Of a DNA stretch of 9,909 nucleotides, positions 1 to 6,408 are shown in pieces (position 1 is the stretch's first letter; the number at the start of each line of letters is the position of its first letter). Made by a program: the position numbers and the translations under genes. The stretch covers positions 1 through 9,909 of the forward strand of contig JAFGLP010000139.1 of assembly GCA_016927965.1 (NCBI GenBank). Direction: 5' to 3'. The stretch is from Dehalococcoidia bacterium (lineage in GTDB: Bacteria; Chloroflexota; Dehalococcoidia; GIF9; UBA5629). The notes beneath the pieces were generated by a model. That model did no database searches. It worked only from the letters and a program-made list of their open reading frames with translations, and was not told the DNA's origin.

Positions 1-1
1 A

Positions 2-838
2 ATATTAATAGATAGCCTGGTACTGTCATCGATGTATATTTTAATGGCATCGGGCCTGGTGCTGTTATTCAGCATCATGGGGATATTAAATTTTGCTCAC
101 GGCCAGTTCTACATGTTTGGCGCTTATATCGTCTATTATGTGTTCCAGCAAGCCGGGGTAAATTTCTTTGCCAGCCTGGTCATTGCCGCTATCATTATGG
201 GAGTGGTGGGTCTGCTTATGGAACGGTTTATCATGCGGCCTATTGGACAGCCTCTGCAAATTGTGGTGGTTACGATAGCGATCAGTTCAGTATTTGAAGG
301 TCTTATTACGTTGATTGCCGGGCCGGCGCCCAAATCAGTAACATCCTCTTTTCCGGGCACCATGACTCTCGGTAATATCAGCTTAAGCAACGAAAGGATT
401 GCCACGGTGGTGATCGCCGTTCTGCTCATAGGAGCACTGTATCTGTTTGTTCAAAAGACAAAACTGGGATTGGCGCTGCGTGCTTCCGCTCAACAACCTA
501 CGGCGGCGGGGCTTTTTGGCATACAGGTAGCGCGTGTATCCTCCCTGGTGATGGGTATCGGCTGTGGCATGGCGGCACTGGCAGGCGGAATCATGGCGCC
601 GATGTTTTATGTGGATCCATGGATAGGTGCCCAACCGTTGGTAATGGCCTTGCTGGCAATCGTGATAGGAGGTATGGGCAGTCTGGGTGGGGCGGTAGTG
701 GGCGGCCTTATACTCGGTATAGCAGGCAGCATCGTTGCCTATTACATAGGTTTCTGGTCACAGTTATTGTCTTTTGGTTTGGTCATAGCCATTTTACTGG
801 TTCGCCCGCAGGGCTTATTCGGGATATCGGAGAAATAG
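2..838 (+). CDS. livH: LivH-type branched-chain amino acid ABC transporter permease (5' end outside window)
   Basis: This is an inner-membrane permease of the HAAT (branched-chain amino acid type) ABC importers and would pair with the LivM-type permease encoded next. The protein is a chain of hydrophobic segments, about eight in all. It carries the family hallmark NFAHGQ just after the first helix and the cytoplasmic ATPase-contact stretch GLALRASAQQPTAAGLFGIQ, followed by the helix with AALAGG. The first ATG is at 32, but the frame stays open to base 2 and the upstream residues ILIDSLVLSS before MYILMASG match the usual LivH N-terminus. The true start therefore probably lies just beyond the left edge, and perhaps 10-20 residues are missing. 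livM begins 6 nt after the stop, so the two are surely co-transcribed. The substrate cannot be read from the permease; HAAT systems also carry amides, urea, aromatic acids and other carboxylates. Confidence 0.93.
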   Translation: MLIDSLVLSSMYILMASGLVLLFSIMGILNFAHGQFYMFGAYIVYYVFQQAGVNFFASLVIAAIIMGVVGLLMERFIMRPIGQPLQIVVVTIAISSVFEGLITLIAGPAPKSVTSSFPGTMTLGNISLSNERIATVVIAVLLIGALYLFVQKTKLGLALRASAQQPTAAGLFGIQVARVSSLVMGIGCGMAALAGGIMAPMFYVDPWIGAQPLVMALLAIVIGGMGSLGGAVVGGLILGIAGSIVAYYIGFWSQLLSFGLVIAILLVRPQGLFGISEK

Positions 839-844
839 CGGCAG

Positions 845-1849
845 ATGGAATTTACAAAATTTAAATCTAAAATAACCCTGATAATGTTAACAGCAGTCAT
901 TATTATAGTGATTGCATTTCCGCTTGTTATCAAAGACCGTTTCTTGCTGTCGATATTAATCGAGGCCGGGGTGATGTGCCTGTTTGCGCTGGGTTTTGCG
1001 GCAGTTTTCCGCAGTGGCCAGTTTAGTTTGGGACAGGCAGCTTTCATGGCTATAGGTGGCTATGTAGCCGCCCTGGTAGCGACCAAGGCAGGGTCTCCTT
1101 TCTGGCTGTCATTATTGATCGGCGGCGTTGCGTCAGCCATAGTAGCTTTTCTGATCGGAGTTGTTGTTTTACGCATAGGAGGGCTGTATTTTGCCATCGC
1201 TACGCTGGCTTTTGGTGAAATCGTCACCATAATTGCTAAAAACTGGGACACCGTAACATCGGGCATGACCGGTATTGCAATCAGCGCCCCGGTTGTTACT
1301 CTAGGCAGCACTGTCATCAATTTCGCCACTACCAAATTGCCTTATTACTATATCATTGTGTTTCTTATCATATTATTTGCGCTGATGTTCTGGCGCATCG
1401 ACGTGAGCCGGCTGGGGAGGATAGTCAGGAGCACCGCGGTAGCACCGCTTTTATCCGAACATCTCGGCATGCAACTTATGAAGTACAGGGTGATCATGTT
1501 CACGTTGGCAGCCTTCGTCACCGGGATAGCGGGGGCATTTTATGTTTACTACCTTTCCTGGGTGGGGCCTCCTATTTTTGCCAGCGGTCAATCGACCATT
1601 GTATTGATTATGTGTGTGATCGGCGGGGTATGGTCGCCTGTTGTGGGACCCATATTAGGGGCTCTCATTGTAAGCTATTTTGGCACTATCATGCAGATAC
1701 ACCTGGAGGGTCTGCGGCCGCTCGTTTTCGGGGTCGTGGTTATACTACTTATATTTGTGTTGCCCGATGGGCTGGTTCAGCTCCAGGTTAAAATCCCGTT
1801 ATGGATAAAGAGTATCTTTAAAAATAAATCGGCTGTGACCAAGCAATAA
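845..1849 (+). CDS. livM: LivM-type branched-chain amino acid ABC transporter permease
   Basis: Second permease of the importer, 334 residues, the usual size for the shorter LivM form. Family marks are GQFSLGQAAFMAIGGY (about 58-73), LRIGGLYFAIATLAFGE (109-125) and the conserved TGIAGAFY near 226-233. About nine hydrophobic segments are visible. The cytoplasmic loop that docks on the ATPase reads GRIVRSTAVAPLLSEHLGM (191-209). The usual family sequence here is close to RAIRENEIAAEALGI, so the Ile-Arg-acidic stretch has been replaced, although spacing and the terminal LGM are kept. The ATG at 845 has a weak GGAG at 829-832 and lies 6 nt after livH, with coupled translation likely. The C-terminal tail after about residue 312 is charged and cytoplasmic. 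Function as a LivM-type permease is secure; the transported compound is not. Confidence 0.93.
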   Translation: MEFTKFKSKITLIMLTAVIIIVIAFPLVIKDRFLLSILIEAGVMCLFALGFAAVFRSGQFSLGQAAFMAIGGYVAALVATKAGSPFWLSLLIGGVASAIVAFLIGVVVLRIGGLYFAIATLAFGEIVTIIAKNWDTVTSGMTGIAISAPVVTLGSTVINFATTKLPYYYIIVFLIILFALMFWRIDVSRLGRIVRSTAVAPLLSEHLGMQLMKYRVIMFTLAAFVTGIAGAFYVYYLSWVGPPIFASGQSTIVLIMCVIGGVWSPVVGPILGALIVSYFGTIMQIHLEGLRPLVFGVVVILLIFVLPDGLVQLQVKIPLWIKSIFKNKSAVTKQ

Positions 1850-1872
1850 AAGCTTGGATGGTGTAAAGAGAT

Positions 1873-2631
1873 ATGGCGTTACTTGAATTAAAGGGTGTAA
1901 AAAAAGCATTTGGCAGTCTAATGGCCCTGGATGGAATTGACCTCGGGGTAAACAAGGGTGAGATAGTCGGCATTGTCGGGCCGAACGGTTCAGGTAAAAC
2001 GACTCTGTTGCATGTAATCAGCGGGTATTATCACCCAACGGAAGGGCAGGTCATTTATAAGGGCGAAAATATAAGTGGATTGAGGGCTGATAAAATCGCT
2101 GCTAAAGGCATCGTCCGCAATTTTCAGCAGAATATGGTTTACTGGGATACCGTAACGCTGGAGAATATTTTCAGGGCCTGTTACCTGTCGGACAAGACAA
2201 ATTTGTGGCAGTCCTTTTTTAATACCAGACCATATGTGAAAGAGGAGATGGCCAAACTCGCCAAATCGCAGGAGATAGTAAATACCTTTGAACTCAACGA
2301 TTACAGCTTGTCCCTGGCAGTGGGATTGCCGCATGGAAAACAGCGTATTCTGAGTATGGCGATGGCGCTGGCAGCCGACCCTGAACTGCTGCTGATCGAT
2401 GAACCATTGGCAGGTATGGATTCGGCAGAGGTGGAAGTAGTCTCGAAGAGCATCAGGAAGATAGTTGAAAAAGGTGTCACCATCATGTTGATCGAGCACA
2501 ATATCAAGTCTGTTATGAGCCTCTGCAGCAGGCTGATCGTGATGGACTTCGGCCACAAGATAGCCGATGGCGAACCTCAAGAAGTGATGAAAAGAAAAGA
2601 CGTTATCGAAGCTTACCTGGGGGTTGAGTAA
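1873..2631 (+). CDS. livG: LivG-type ABC transporter ATP-binding protein
   Basis: One of the two cytoplasmic ATPases that power the importer, 252 residues, full family length. Walker A is GPNGSGKT (36-43), the Q-loop lies in RNFQQN (82-87), Walker B is LLLIDEP (172-178) and the switch histidine is in IEHN (H209). The middle insert around 100-125 is typical of LivG rather than LivF. The ABC signature is unusual: the stretch is LPHGKQRILSMAMAL (152-166), where the family normally has LPYGQQRRLEIARAL. The Gly is kept, but the Gln-Arg-Arg and the Ile-Ala-Arg are changed. The C-terminal end (EAYLGVE) is normal. The ATG at 1873 follows a purine-rich AAAGAG. The gene starts 23 nt after livM and ends 4 nt before the likely livF start, so all sit in one operon. 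Confidence 0.93.
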   Translation: MALLELKGVKKAFGSLMALDGIDLGVNKGEIVGIVGPNGSGKTTLLHVISGYYHPTEGQVIYKGENISGLRADKIAAKGIVRNFQQNMVYWDTVTLENIFRACYLSDKTNLWQSFFNTRPYVKEEMAKLAKSQEIVNTFELNDYSLSLAVGLPHGKQRILSMAMALAADPELLLIDEPLAGMDSAEVEVVSKSIRKIVEKGVTIMLIEHNIKSVMSLCSRLIVMDFGHKIADGEPQEVMKRKDVIEAYLGVE

Positions 2632-2635
2632 AAAT

Positions 2636-3349
2636 ATGTCATTATTACTGGAATTACGTGACGTCTACATAAGTTATCTGAGCGTGGAGGCCGTTCGGGG
2701 TGTATCGCTAAAGGTCAACGAAAGTGATTTCGTAACCGTAATCGGTGCCAATGGTGCGGGTAAATCGTCGATCTTTAATACTATCAGCGGCTTGGTCAAA
2801 CCGGCCAAGGGTGAGATCTGGTTCAATGGCGAGAGGATCGACATGTTATCTGCTCCACAGATTGCTAAAAGGGGTGTTATACAGGTGCCGGAAGGCCGGA
2901 AGATATTCCCCCTGCTTACGGTTACAGAGAACCTGATGGTCGGCGCTTACATGCAAAAGGATAAGAAAAAGATCTCGGAGAATCTGGATAAAGTGTATCG
3001 GCTGTATCCGGCTTTGAAAGAGCGGCCCCATGCCAAGGGTATGAGATTAAGTGGCGGCCAGCAGCAGATGCTGGCAATAGGCCGTGCACTGATGGCGGAT
3101 CCCAAGCTGATCCTTCTGGATGAGCCTTCGCTGGGATTGAGTCCGATATTCTGTAAGAACTTGGAAAACCAGATGAAAGCACTGCAAAAAGAGGGGCATA
3201 CACTGTTGCTGGTTGAGCAGAACGCCCGTATGGGGCTGAGCCTGTCCAATTACGGTTATGTATTGGAGAATGGTGAATTGAGAAAAGAGGGTCCCAGTGC
3301 ACAGTTACTCAAGGACCCCGATATTATAAAAGCGTACCTCGGCGTATAA
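2636..3349 (+). CDS. livF: LivF-type ABC transporter ATP-binding protein
   Basis: Second ATPase of the importer, 237 residues from the ATG at 2636. Walker A is GANGAGKS (37-44), the Q-loop region is VPEGRKIFPLLTVTENL (84-100, typical of LivF), the signature is the standard LSGGQQQ (138-144) and Walker B is LILLDEP (158-164). The switch position reads LVEQN (192-196), where Gln replaces His as is usual in LivF. A TTG at 2624 overlapping the end of livG could add four residues. I prefer the ATG because a GAG-containing purine run at 2622-2628 sits 7 nt before it, and MSLLLELRDV aligns with family N-termini. The last 45 codons have a second, degraded copy at 4789-4916. The first binding-protein gene follows after 27 nt. 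Confidence 0.93.
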   Translation: MSLLLELRDVYISYLSVEAVRGVSLKVNESDFVTVIGANGAGKSSIFNTISGLVKPAKGEIWFNGERIDMLSAPQIAKRGVIQVPEGRKIFPLLTVTENLMVGAYMQKDKKKISENLDKVYRLYPALKERPHAKGMRLSGGQQQMLAIGRALMADPKLILLDEPSLGLSPIFCKNLENQMKALQKEGHTLLLVEQNARMGLSLSNYGYVLENGELRKEGPSAQLLKDPDIIKAYLGV

Positions 3350-3362
3350 TCAAATATATCCT

Positions 3363-3369
3363 AAGGGAG
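3363..3369 (+). promoter_or_regulatory. Shine-Dalgarno for first binding protein
   Basis: AAGGGAG lies 7 nt before the ATG at 3377 and fixes that start. The second binding-protein gene has a related site (AAGGGTAGG) at the same 7 nt spacing, consistent with common descent of the two 5' flanks. Confidence 0.7.
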
Positions 3370-3376
3370 TTATTCC

Positions 3377-4648
3377 ATGAAAACTGCGAACAGAGTTATT
3401 GCCTGTGTTATTTTTGTCTTAATGATAGTTGCTATGGTTGCGTGTGCCGCAGCTCCGGCTGTAGCGCCTGAAGAAGGTAAAGTCCTCAAGATCGGCTGCG
3501 TTATGCCGTTTTCAGGCTCGGGCGCCCAGTGGGGGCTCCAGATACGGCCTGTTCTGGAAATCTATGTTGATGAGATCAATAAAGACGGCGGGCTTAAAGT
3601 CGGCGATGACATGTATAAAGTTGAATTATATTTTGCTGACGGTCCCATGAGTCCCGCCGCTGATGCCGCTGCTGCCAGAAGCCTGATATATGATAAAGGC
3701 GTCAAGGCAATTGTCAGCTATTTCGGTTTGGGATACTCGACAATAGCCCCGATTACCAACGCGGAAAAAGCTATTTTTGTTTCCTCTACTATCAATATGG
3801 GTGCTTATAACGCAGCCAATGAACCATATTCAATATTCGGATATTGTGCTGTTGAGATGAGTATCAACCAGGCTATGGCGGTGATGGAAGCTTTCCCTGA
3901 ATATAAGACGCTTTGCTGGACGGGCGCAGCGGGCGGTAATGTGGAAGTTGAAAAAATATTCGGACCCGTCGATGAAGCCATTGAGAAAGAATACGGAATT
4001 AAAAGTGTCAGGATGTACTATCCTGAAGGAACAACTAATTTTACGGCCTATATCTCAAAGATGGCAGATATGGGAGTGGACGCTCTATACTCTTTCGCCA
4101 ATCCCATCGAGAACGGGCTGCTGGCAAAACAGCGCCACCAGATGGGATATAATTGGCCGATCATTCAAAATGCGGCAATTGTGGATTTAGATGTTTTACG
4201 GGGTATTGTAGGCAGCGACGAAGCCATGCAGGGCATTTGCGGCAACTACAGTTTCCCCTGGGTATTAAAGAAGGTTACAGTCGCTCCCAGGTATCTTGAC
4301 ATGGCCAACCGGATAAGGGCGAAGTATAAAGAGACGCATGAAGGCAAGGAGCCGTTTGCCGGCGGATTCGGTGCAGGCGCTCCCCAGATGGGACATTACC
4401 TGGAAGGTGTCCAGCTGGCGGGTACCACCGACCCTGATAAGGTCATGAGCGTGTTAAGGGGCGGCACTATCGAGACATTCCTGGGTAAATATACATTATC
4501 AGGAACAGAGACTTATGGATCACCCGTTGTGGTCGGTTATCCTTGTGGCATGGGCATCATTAAAGGAAAAGAACTGGTCTATTTAAACGAAAATCCCCTG
4601 TGGGATGTGGATCATCCCGTCGGGGGCGTGATGTTACCCAGAAATTAA
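3377..4648 (+). CDS. HAAT-family ABC transporter substrate-binding lipoprotein, copy 1
   Basis: Extracytoplasmic receptor that captures the solute and delivers it to the LivHM permease pair; 423 residues, type I periplasmic-binding fold (Leu/Ile/Val-binding, Peripla_BP_6-like). The N-terminus is a lipoprotein signal: charged MKTANR, a hydrophobic core, then MVAC with the lipidated Cys at 23, followed by an Ala/Pro/Glu linker. The mature domain opens with LKIGCVMPFSGSGAQWG (37-53), the typical first strand and ligand loop. The SST at 136-138 falls where LivJ-type proteins place hydroxyl contacts to the ligand. It lies 27 nt after livF and is surely in the liv operon. A paralogue lies 317 nt downstream with the same length and no gaps up to residue 417; the last residues differ. 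The ligand is unknown: family members bind branched-chain or other amino acids, amides and aromatic or aliphatic carboxylates. Confidence 0.92.
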   Translation: MKTANRVIACVIFVLMIVAMVACAAAPAVAPEEGKVLKIGCVMPFSGSGAQWGLQIRPVLEIYVDEINKDGGLKVGDDMYKVELYFADGPMSPAADAAAARSLIYDKGVKAIVSYFGLGYSTIAPITNAEKAIFVSSTINMGAYNAANEPYSIFGYCAVEMSINQAMAVMEAFPEYKTLCWTGAAGGNVEVEKIFGPVDEAIEKEYGIKSVRMYYPEGTTNFTAYISKMADMGVDALYSFANPIENGLLAKQRHQMGYNWPIIQNAAIVDLDVLRGIVGSDEAMQGICGNYSFPWVLKKVTVAPRYLDMANRIRAKYKETHEGKEPFAGGFGAGAPQMGHYLEGVQLAGTTDPDKVMSVLRGGTIETFLGKYTLSGTETYGSPVVVGYPCGMGIIKGKELVYLNENPLWDVDHPVGGVMLPRN

Positions 4649-4788
4649 TAGAGATCGATATTATTTTTGGCAGCCTGTAATAAATATTCAGCTAGAAAAT
4701 TTTAGTGGGTATCAGATTGGTTGCCACAGCATATCAGGCTGGCGGACTGCTGTATTCCGTACATTGGTCGTTAATGGCTAATAGGCTC
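4649..4788 (+). other. Non-coding spacer after first binding protein
   Basis: First part of the 317 nt gap between the two binding-protein genes. Its first 36 bases hold the short 3'-flank matches to the region after the second gene. From about 4690 to 4788 I find no gene, no clear hairpin with a T-run and no convincing promoter. The piece TACATTGGTCGTT (about 4760-4772) loosely resembles the livF segment coding HTLLLV just upstream of the preserved remnant. If real, that would imply a small insertion inside the remnant, but the match is too short to call. Confidence 0.4.
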
Positions 4789-4916
4789 GTTGATGAGAAC
4801 GCACGTATGGGGCTGGGCCTGTACGGTTGCGGCAACGTATTAGAGAGTGGGGAACGGCGCAAACAAGGGCCTAGTACCTGTTTAAGGATGCTGATATACT
4901 AGAAAGCAAACTCGGG
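4789..4916 (+). pseudogene. Degraded 3' fragment of a livF gene
   Basis: Aligned to the intact livF at 3211-3342, this stretch keeps the same reading frame for 29 codons with no gap. By hand count about 65 of 87 bases and 19 of 29 residues agree (VDENARMGLGLYGCGNVLES against VEQNARMGLSLSNYGYVLEN, then GPS). A loss of 4 bases near 4876-4883 then shifts the frame. In the shifted frame the end reads FKDADILESKLG, matching LLKDPDIIKAYLG of livF. There is no start codon with a ribosome site, no Walker motif, and the original frame stops at 4900-4902, so no functional ATPase can be made. It lies directly before the second binding-protein gene, exactly where livF lies before the first. This marks a past duplication of livF tail plus binding protein, with the non-functional tail free to decay. 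It could instead derive from a second, slightly different livF. Confidence 0.82.
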
Positions 4917-4949
4917 AATGCAAAACCCATATAGTCTAATATTAATTGA

Positions 4950-4958
4950 AAGGGTAGG
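4950..4958 (+). promoter_or_regulatory. Shine-Dalgarno for second binding protein
   Basis: AAGGGTAGG lies 7 nt before the ATG at 4966. It decides the start against an in-frame ATG at 4918, which would add 16 residues before the lipoprotein signal and has no purine-rich site in front of it. Confidence 0.7.
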
Positions 4959-4965
4959 TATTGTG

Positions 4966-6246
4966 ATGTCGTCTGTGAAAAAAGTTGTAACGTGCCTTAT
5001 TCTGGTCCTGATTGTAATCTCCGTAGCTGCCTGTACTGCTGCTCCAGCCGCCGCTCCTGAAGAAGTGAAAACTCTAAAGATTGGGAGTGTTATGCCATTT
5101 TCAGGTCCGGGCGCCCAGTGGGGGCTCCAGGTACGGCCGGTGCTGGAAATCTATGCTGATGAGATCAATAAAGACGGTGGAATCAAAGTCGGCGATGACA
5201 TGTATAAGGTGGAATTATATTTTGCTGACGGCTCCATGAATCCAGCCTCTGATGCCGCCGCCGCCAGGAGCCTGGTATATGATAAAGGCGTCAGGGCGAT
5301 TGTCAGCTATTTCGGCTTAGGGTACTCGACTATAGCCGCTATCACGACTCCGGAGAAAGTAATACTAAATTCCTCCACTATCAACATGGGTGCTTTTAAC
5401 GCTGTGAGTGAACCATATTCGATATTCGGATTTCCTGCAATAGAGATGTCTGTCAACCAGGCCTTGGCCGTAATGCAGGCTTTCCCGGAGTTAAAAACAA
5501 TTTGCTGGACGGGTGCAGAGGGCGGTAATACGGACGTACAAAAAATATATGGCCCTGTTGATGAAGCCATCGAGAAAGAGTACGGTTTTAAAAGCGTAAG
5601 GCTGTACTATCCTGAAGGCACAACCAATTTTACGGCGTACCTCTCAAAGATAGCAGAGTTGGGAACGGACGCTCTTTTCACTTTTGCCAATCCCATCGAA
5701 AACGGCCTGCTGGCGAAGCAGCGCTACCAGATGGGATATAGGTGGCCGATCATCCAGAACGGGGCCATTGTGGATTTAGATGTGTTACGGCGTATTGTCG
5801 GCAGTGACGAGGCCATGCAGGGCATCTGCGGCAACTACAGTTTTCCCTGGGTATTGAAACAAGTTAAGGTTGCTCCCAGGTACCTGGACATGGCCAACAG
5901 GATCCGGGCGATATATAAAGAGACGCATGAAGGCAAGGAGCCGTTTGCCGGTGGTTTCGGTGTCGGATGTCCTACCATGGGACACTACCTTGAGGCTGTC
6001 CAGGTAGCCGGCACGACAGACCCTGATGAGGTCATGAATGTTCTGCGGGGCGGGACTATTGAAACCTTCCTTGGTAAGTATACACTATCAGGATCAGAGA
6101 CTTACGGGTCACCCGTTGTGGTCGGTTACCCCTGCGGGATGGGCATTATAAAAGGAACGGAGCTGGTCTATTTAAACGAAAAACCCCTAATGGATGTGGA
6201 CCATCCGGTCGGGGGTATCGATGTCTATAAATCTATCGTAAAGTAG
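4966..6246 (+). CDS. HAAT-family ABC transporter substrate-binding lipoprotein, copy 2
   Basis: Second receptor for the same importer family, 426 residues from the ATG at 4966. The signal peptide MSSVKKVV... ends at VAAC with Cys23, the same position as in copy 1, and this alignment also supports the chosen start. The mature proteins align without gaps to residue 417, with about 63 differences in 395 positions by hand count. Differences are denser at 125-195 (22 in 71) than elsewhere (41 in 324). That region surrounds the SST loop (136-138), and just before it V135 of copy 1 is N here. This suggests a shifted ligand preference with the permease-docking faces kept. No ATPase or permease accompanies this copy, so it probably shares LivHMGF, as E. 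coli LivJ and LivK share one permease. It may be read from the operon or from its own promoter in the upstream gap. The C-terminus (GGIDVYKSIVK) differs fully from copy 1. Confidence 0.92.
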   Translation: MSSVKKVVTCLILVLIVISVAACTAAPAAAPEEVKTLKIGSVMPFSGPGAQWGLQVRPVLEIYADEINKDGGIKVGDDMYKVELYFADGSMNPASDAAAARSLVYDKGVRAIVSYFGLGYSTIAAITTPEKVILNSSTINMGAFNAVSEPYSIFGFPAIEMSVNQALAVMQAFPELKTICWTGAEGGNTDVQKIYGPVDEAIEKEYGFKSVRLYYPEGTTNFTAYLSKIAELGTDALFTFANPIENGLLAKQRYQMGYRWPIIQNGAIVDLDVLRRIVGSDEAMQGICGNYSFPWVLKQVKVAPRYLDMANRIRAIYKETHEGKEPFAGGFGVGCPTMGHYLEAVQVAGTTDPDEVMNVLRGGTIETFLGKYTLSGSETYGSPVVVGYPCGMGIIKGTELVYLNEKPLMDVDHPVGGIDVYKSIVK

Positions 6247-6305
6247 TAGAAATTGATTTTAGCATCAGCAGGACGCATCGCATAGCCTGTAAGAAACTTG
6301 AAAAC

Positions 6306-6354
6306 AAGGTGCAGGATACACAAAGCCTGTTATTGACCGTGTATACTGCACCTT
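6306..6354. terminator. Likely bidirectional terminator between convergent genes
   Basis: Inverted repeat: AAGGTGCAG (6306-6314), one mismatch, ATACAC (6316-6321), a 17 nt loop, then GTGTAT (6339-6344), one base, CTGCACCTT (6346-6354). This gives 15 base pairs around one mismatch. On the plus strand it is followed by TTTATTGTT, and on the minus strand by TTGTTTTC. Both are moderately T-rich, so it can serve both the binding-protein gene on the left and the ligase on the right. The rest of the 6247-6408 gap shows only the 3'-flank repeat pieces. Confidence 0.7.
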
Positions 6355-6408
6355 TATTGTTACCCGTGTATGTTCCAATATTAAATTAAAGCAGGTTGTT
6401 TCCCCCGG

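Larger units (their letters stand above)
3211..4684 (+). repeat. Left copy of tandem duplication (livF tail + binding protein + 3' flank)
   Basis: This segment matches 4789-6296 in order: the livF 3' end (3211-3342), a short spacer with a Shine-Dalgarno, the binding-protein gene, then flank pieces TAGAGATCGAT (4649-4659) and AGCCTGTAATAAA (4672-4684). The flank pieces match TAGAAATTGAT (6247-6257) and AGCCTGTAAGAAA (6284-6296). The outer limits are approximate, because homology fades at both ends. The coding part includes a perfect 38-base match (4325-4362 against 5914-5951). Confidence 0.6.
4789..6296 (+). repeat. Right copy of tandem duplication (livF remnant + binding protein + 3' flank)
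   Basis: Right-hand partner of 3211-4684, containing in the same order the livF remnant, the Shine-Dalgarno, the second binding-protein gene and matching 3'-flank pieces at 6247-6257 and 6284-6296. The spacer from the livF tail to the binding-protein ATG is about 50 nt here and about 34 nt in the left copy. Coding sequence is well conserved and non-coding sequence poorly, as expected for an old duplication under selection on the protein. Confidence 0.6.

Noticed and set aside
1990..2580. Long minus-strand open frame (196 codons) inside livG
   Set aside because: It lies opposite a clear ATPase gene with all family motifs. The predicted protein is rich in His/Cys/Gln without any recognisable domain, as expected for an antisense shadow.
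2624..2635. TTG start for livF overlapping the end of livG
   Set aside because: Possible by translational coupling, but the ATG at 2636 has better spacing from the purine-rich site and fits family N-termini.
4705..4902. Open frame of 65 codons in the gap between the receptor genes
   Set aside because: Its second half is the degraded livF tail and it ends at a stop created by the frame change. Its first half resembles nothing I recognise and it has no ribosome site, so I call it a pseudogene fragment and not a small gene.
4918..4965. N-terminal extension of the second receptor from the ATG at 4918
   Set aside because: It would place 16 residues before a standard lipoprotein signal. The ATG at 4966 has a good Shine-Dalgarno and matches copy 1 in signal-peptide length.
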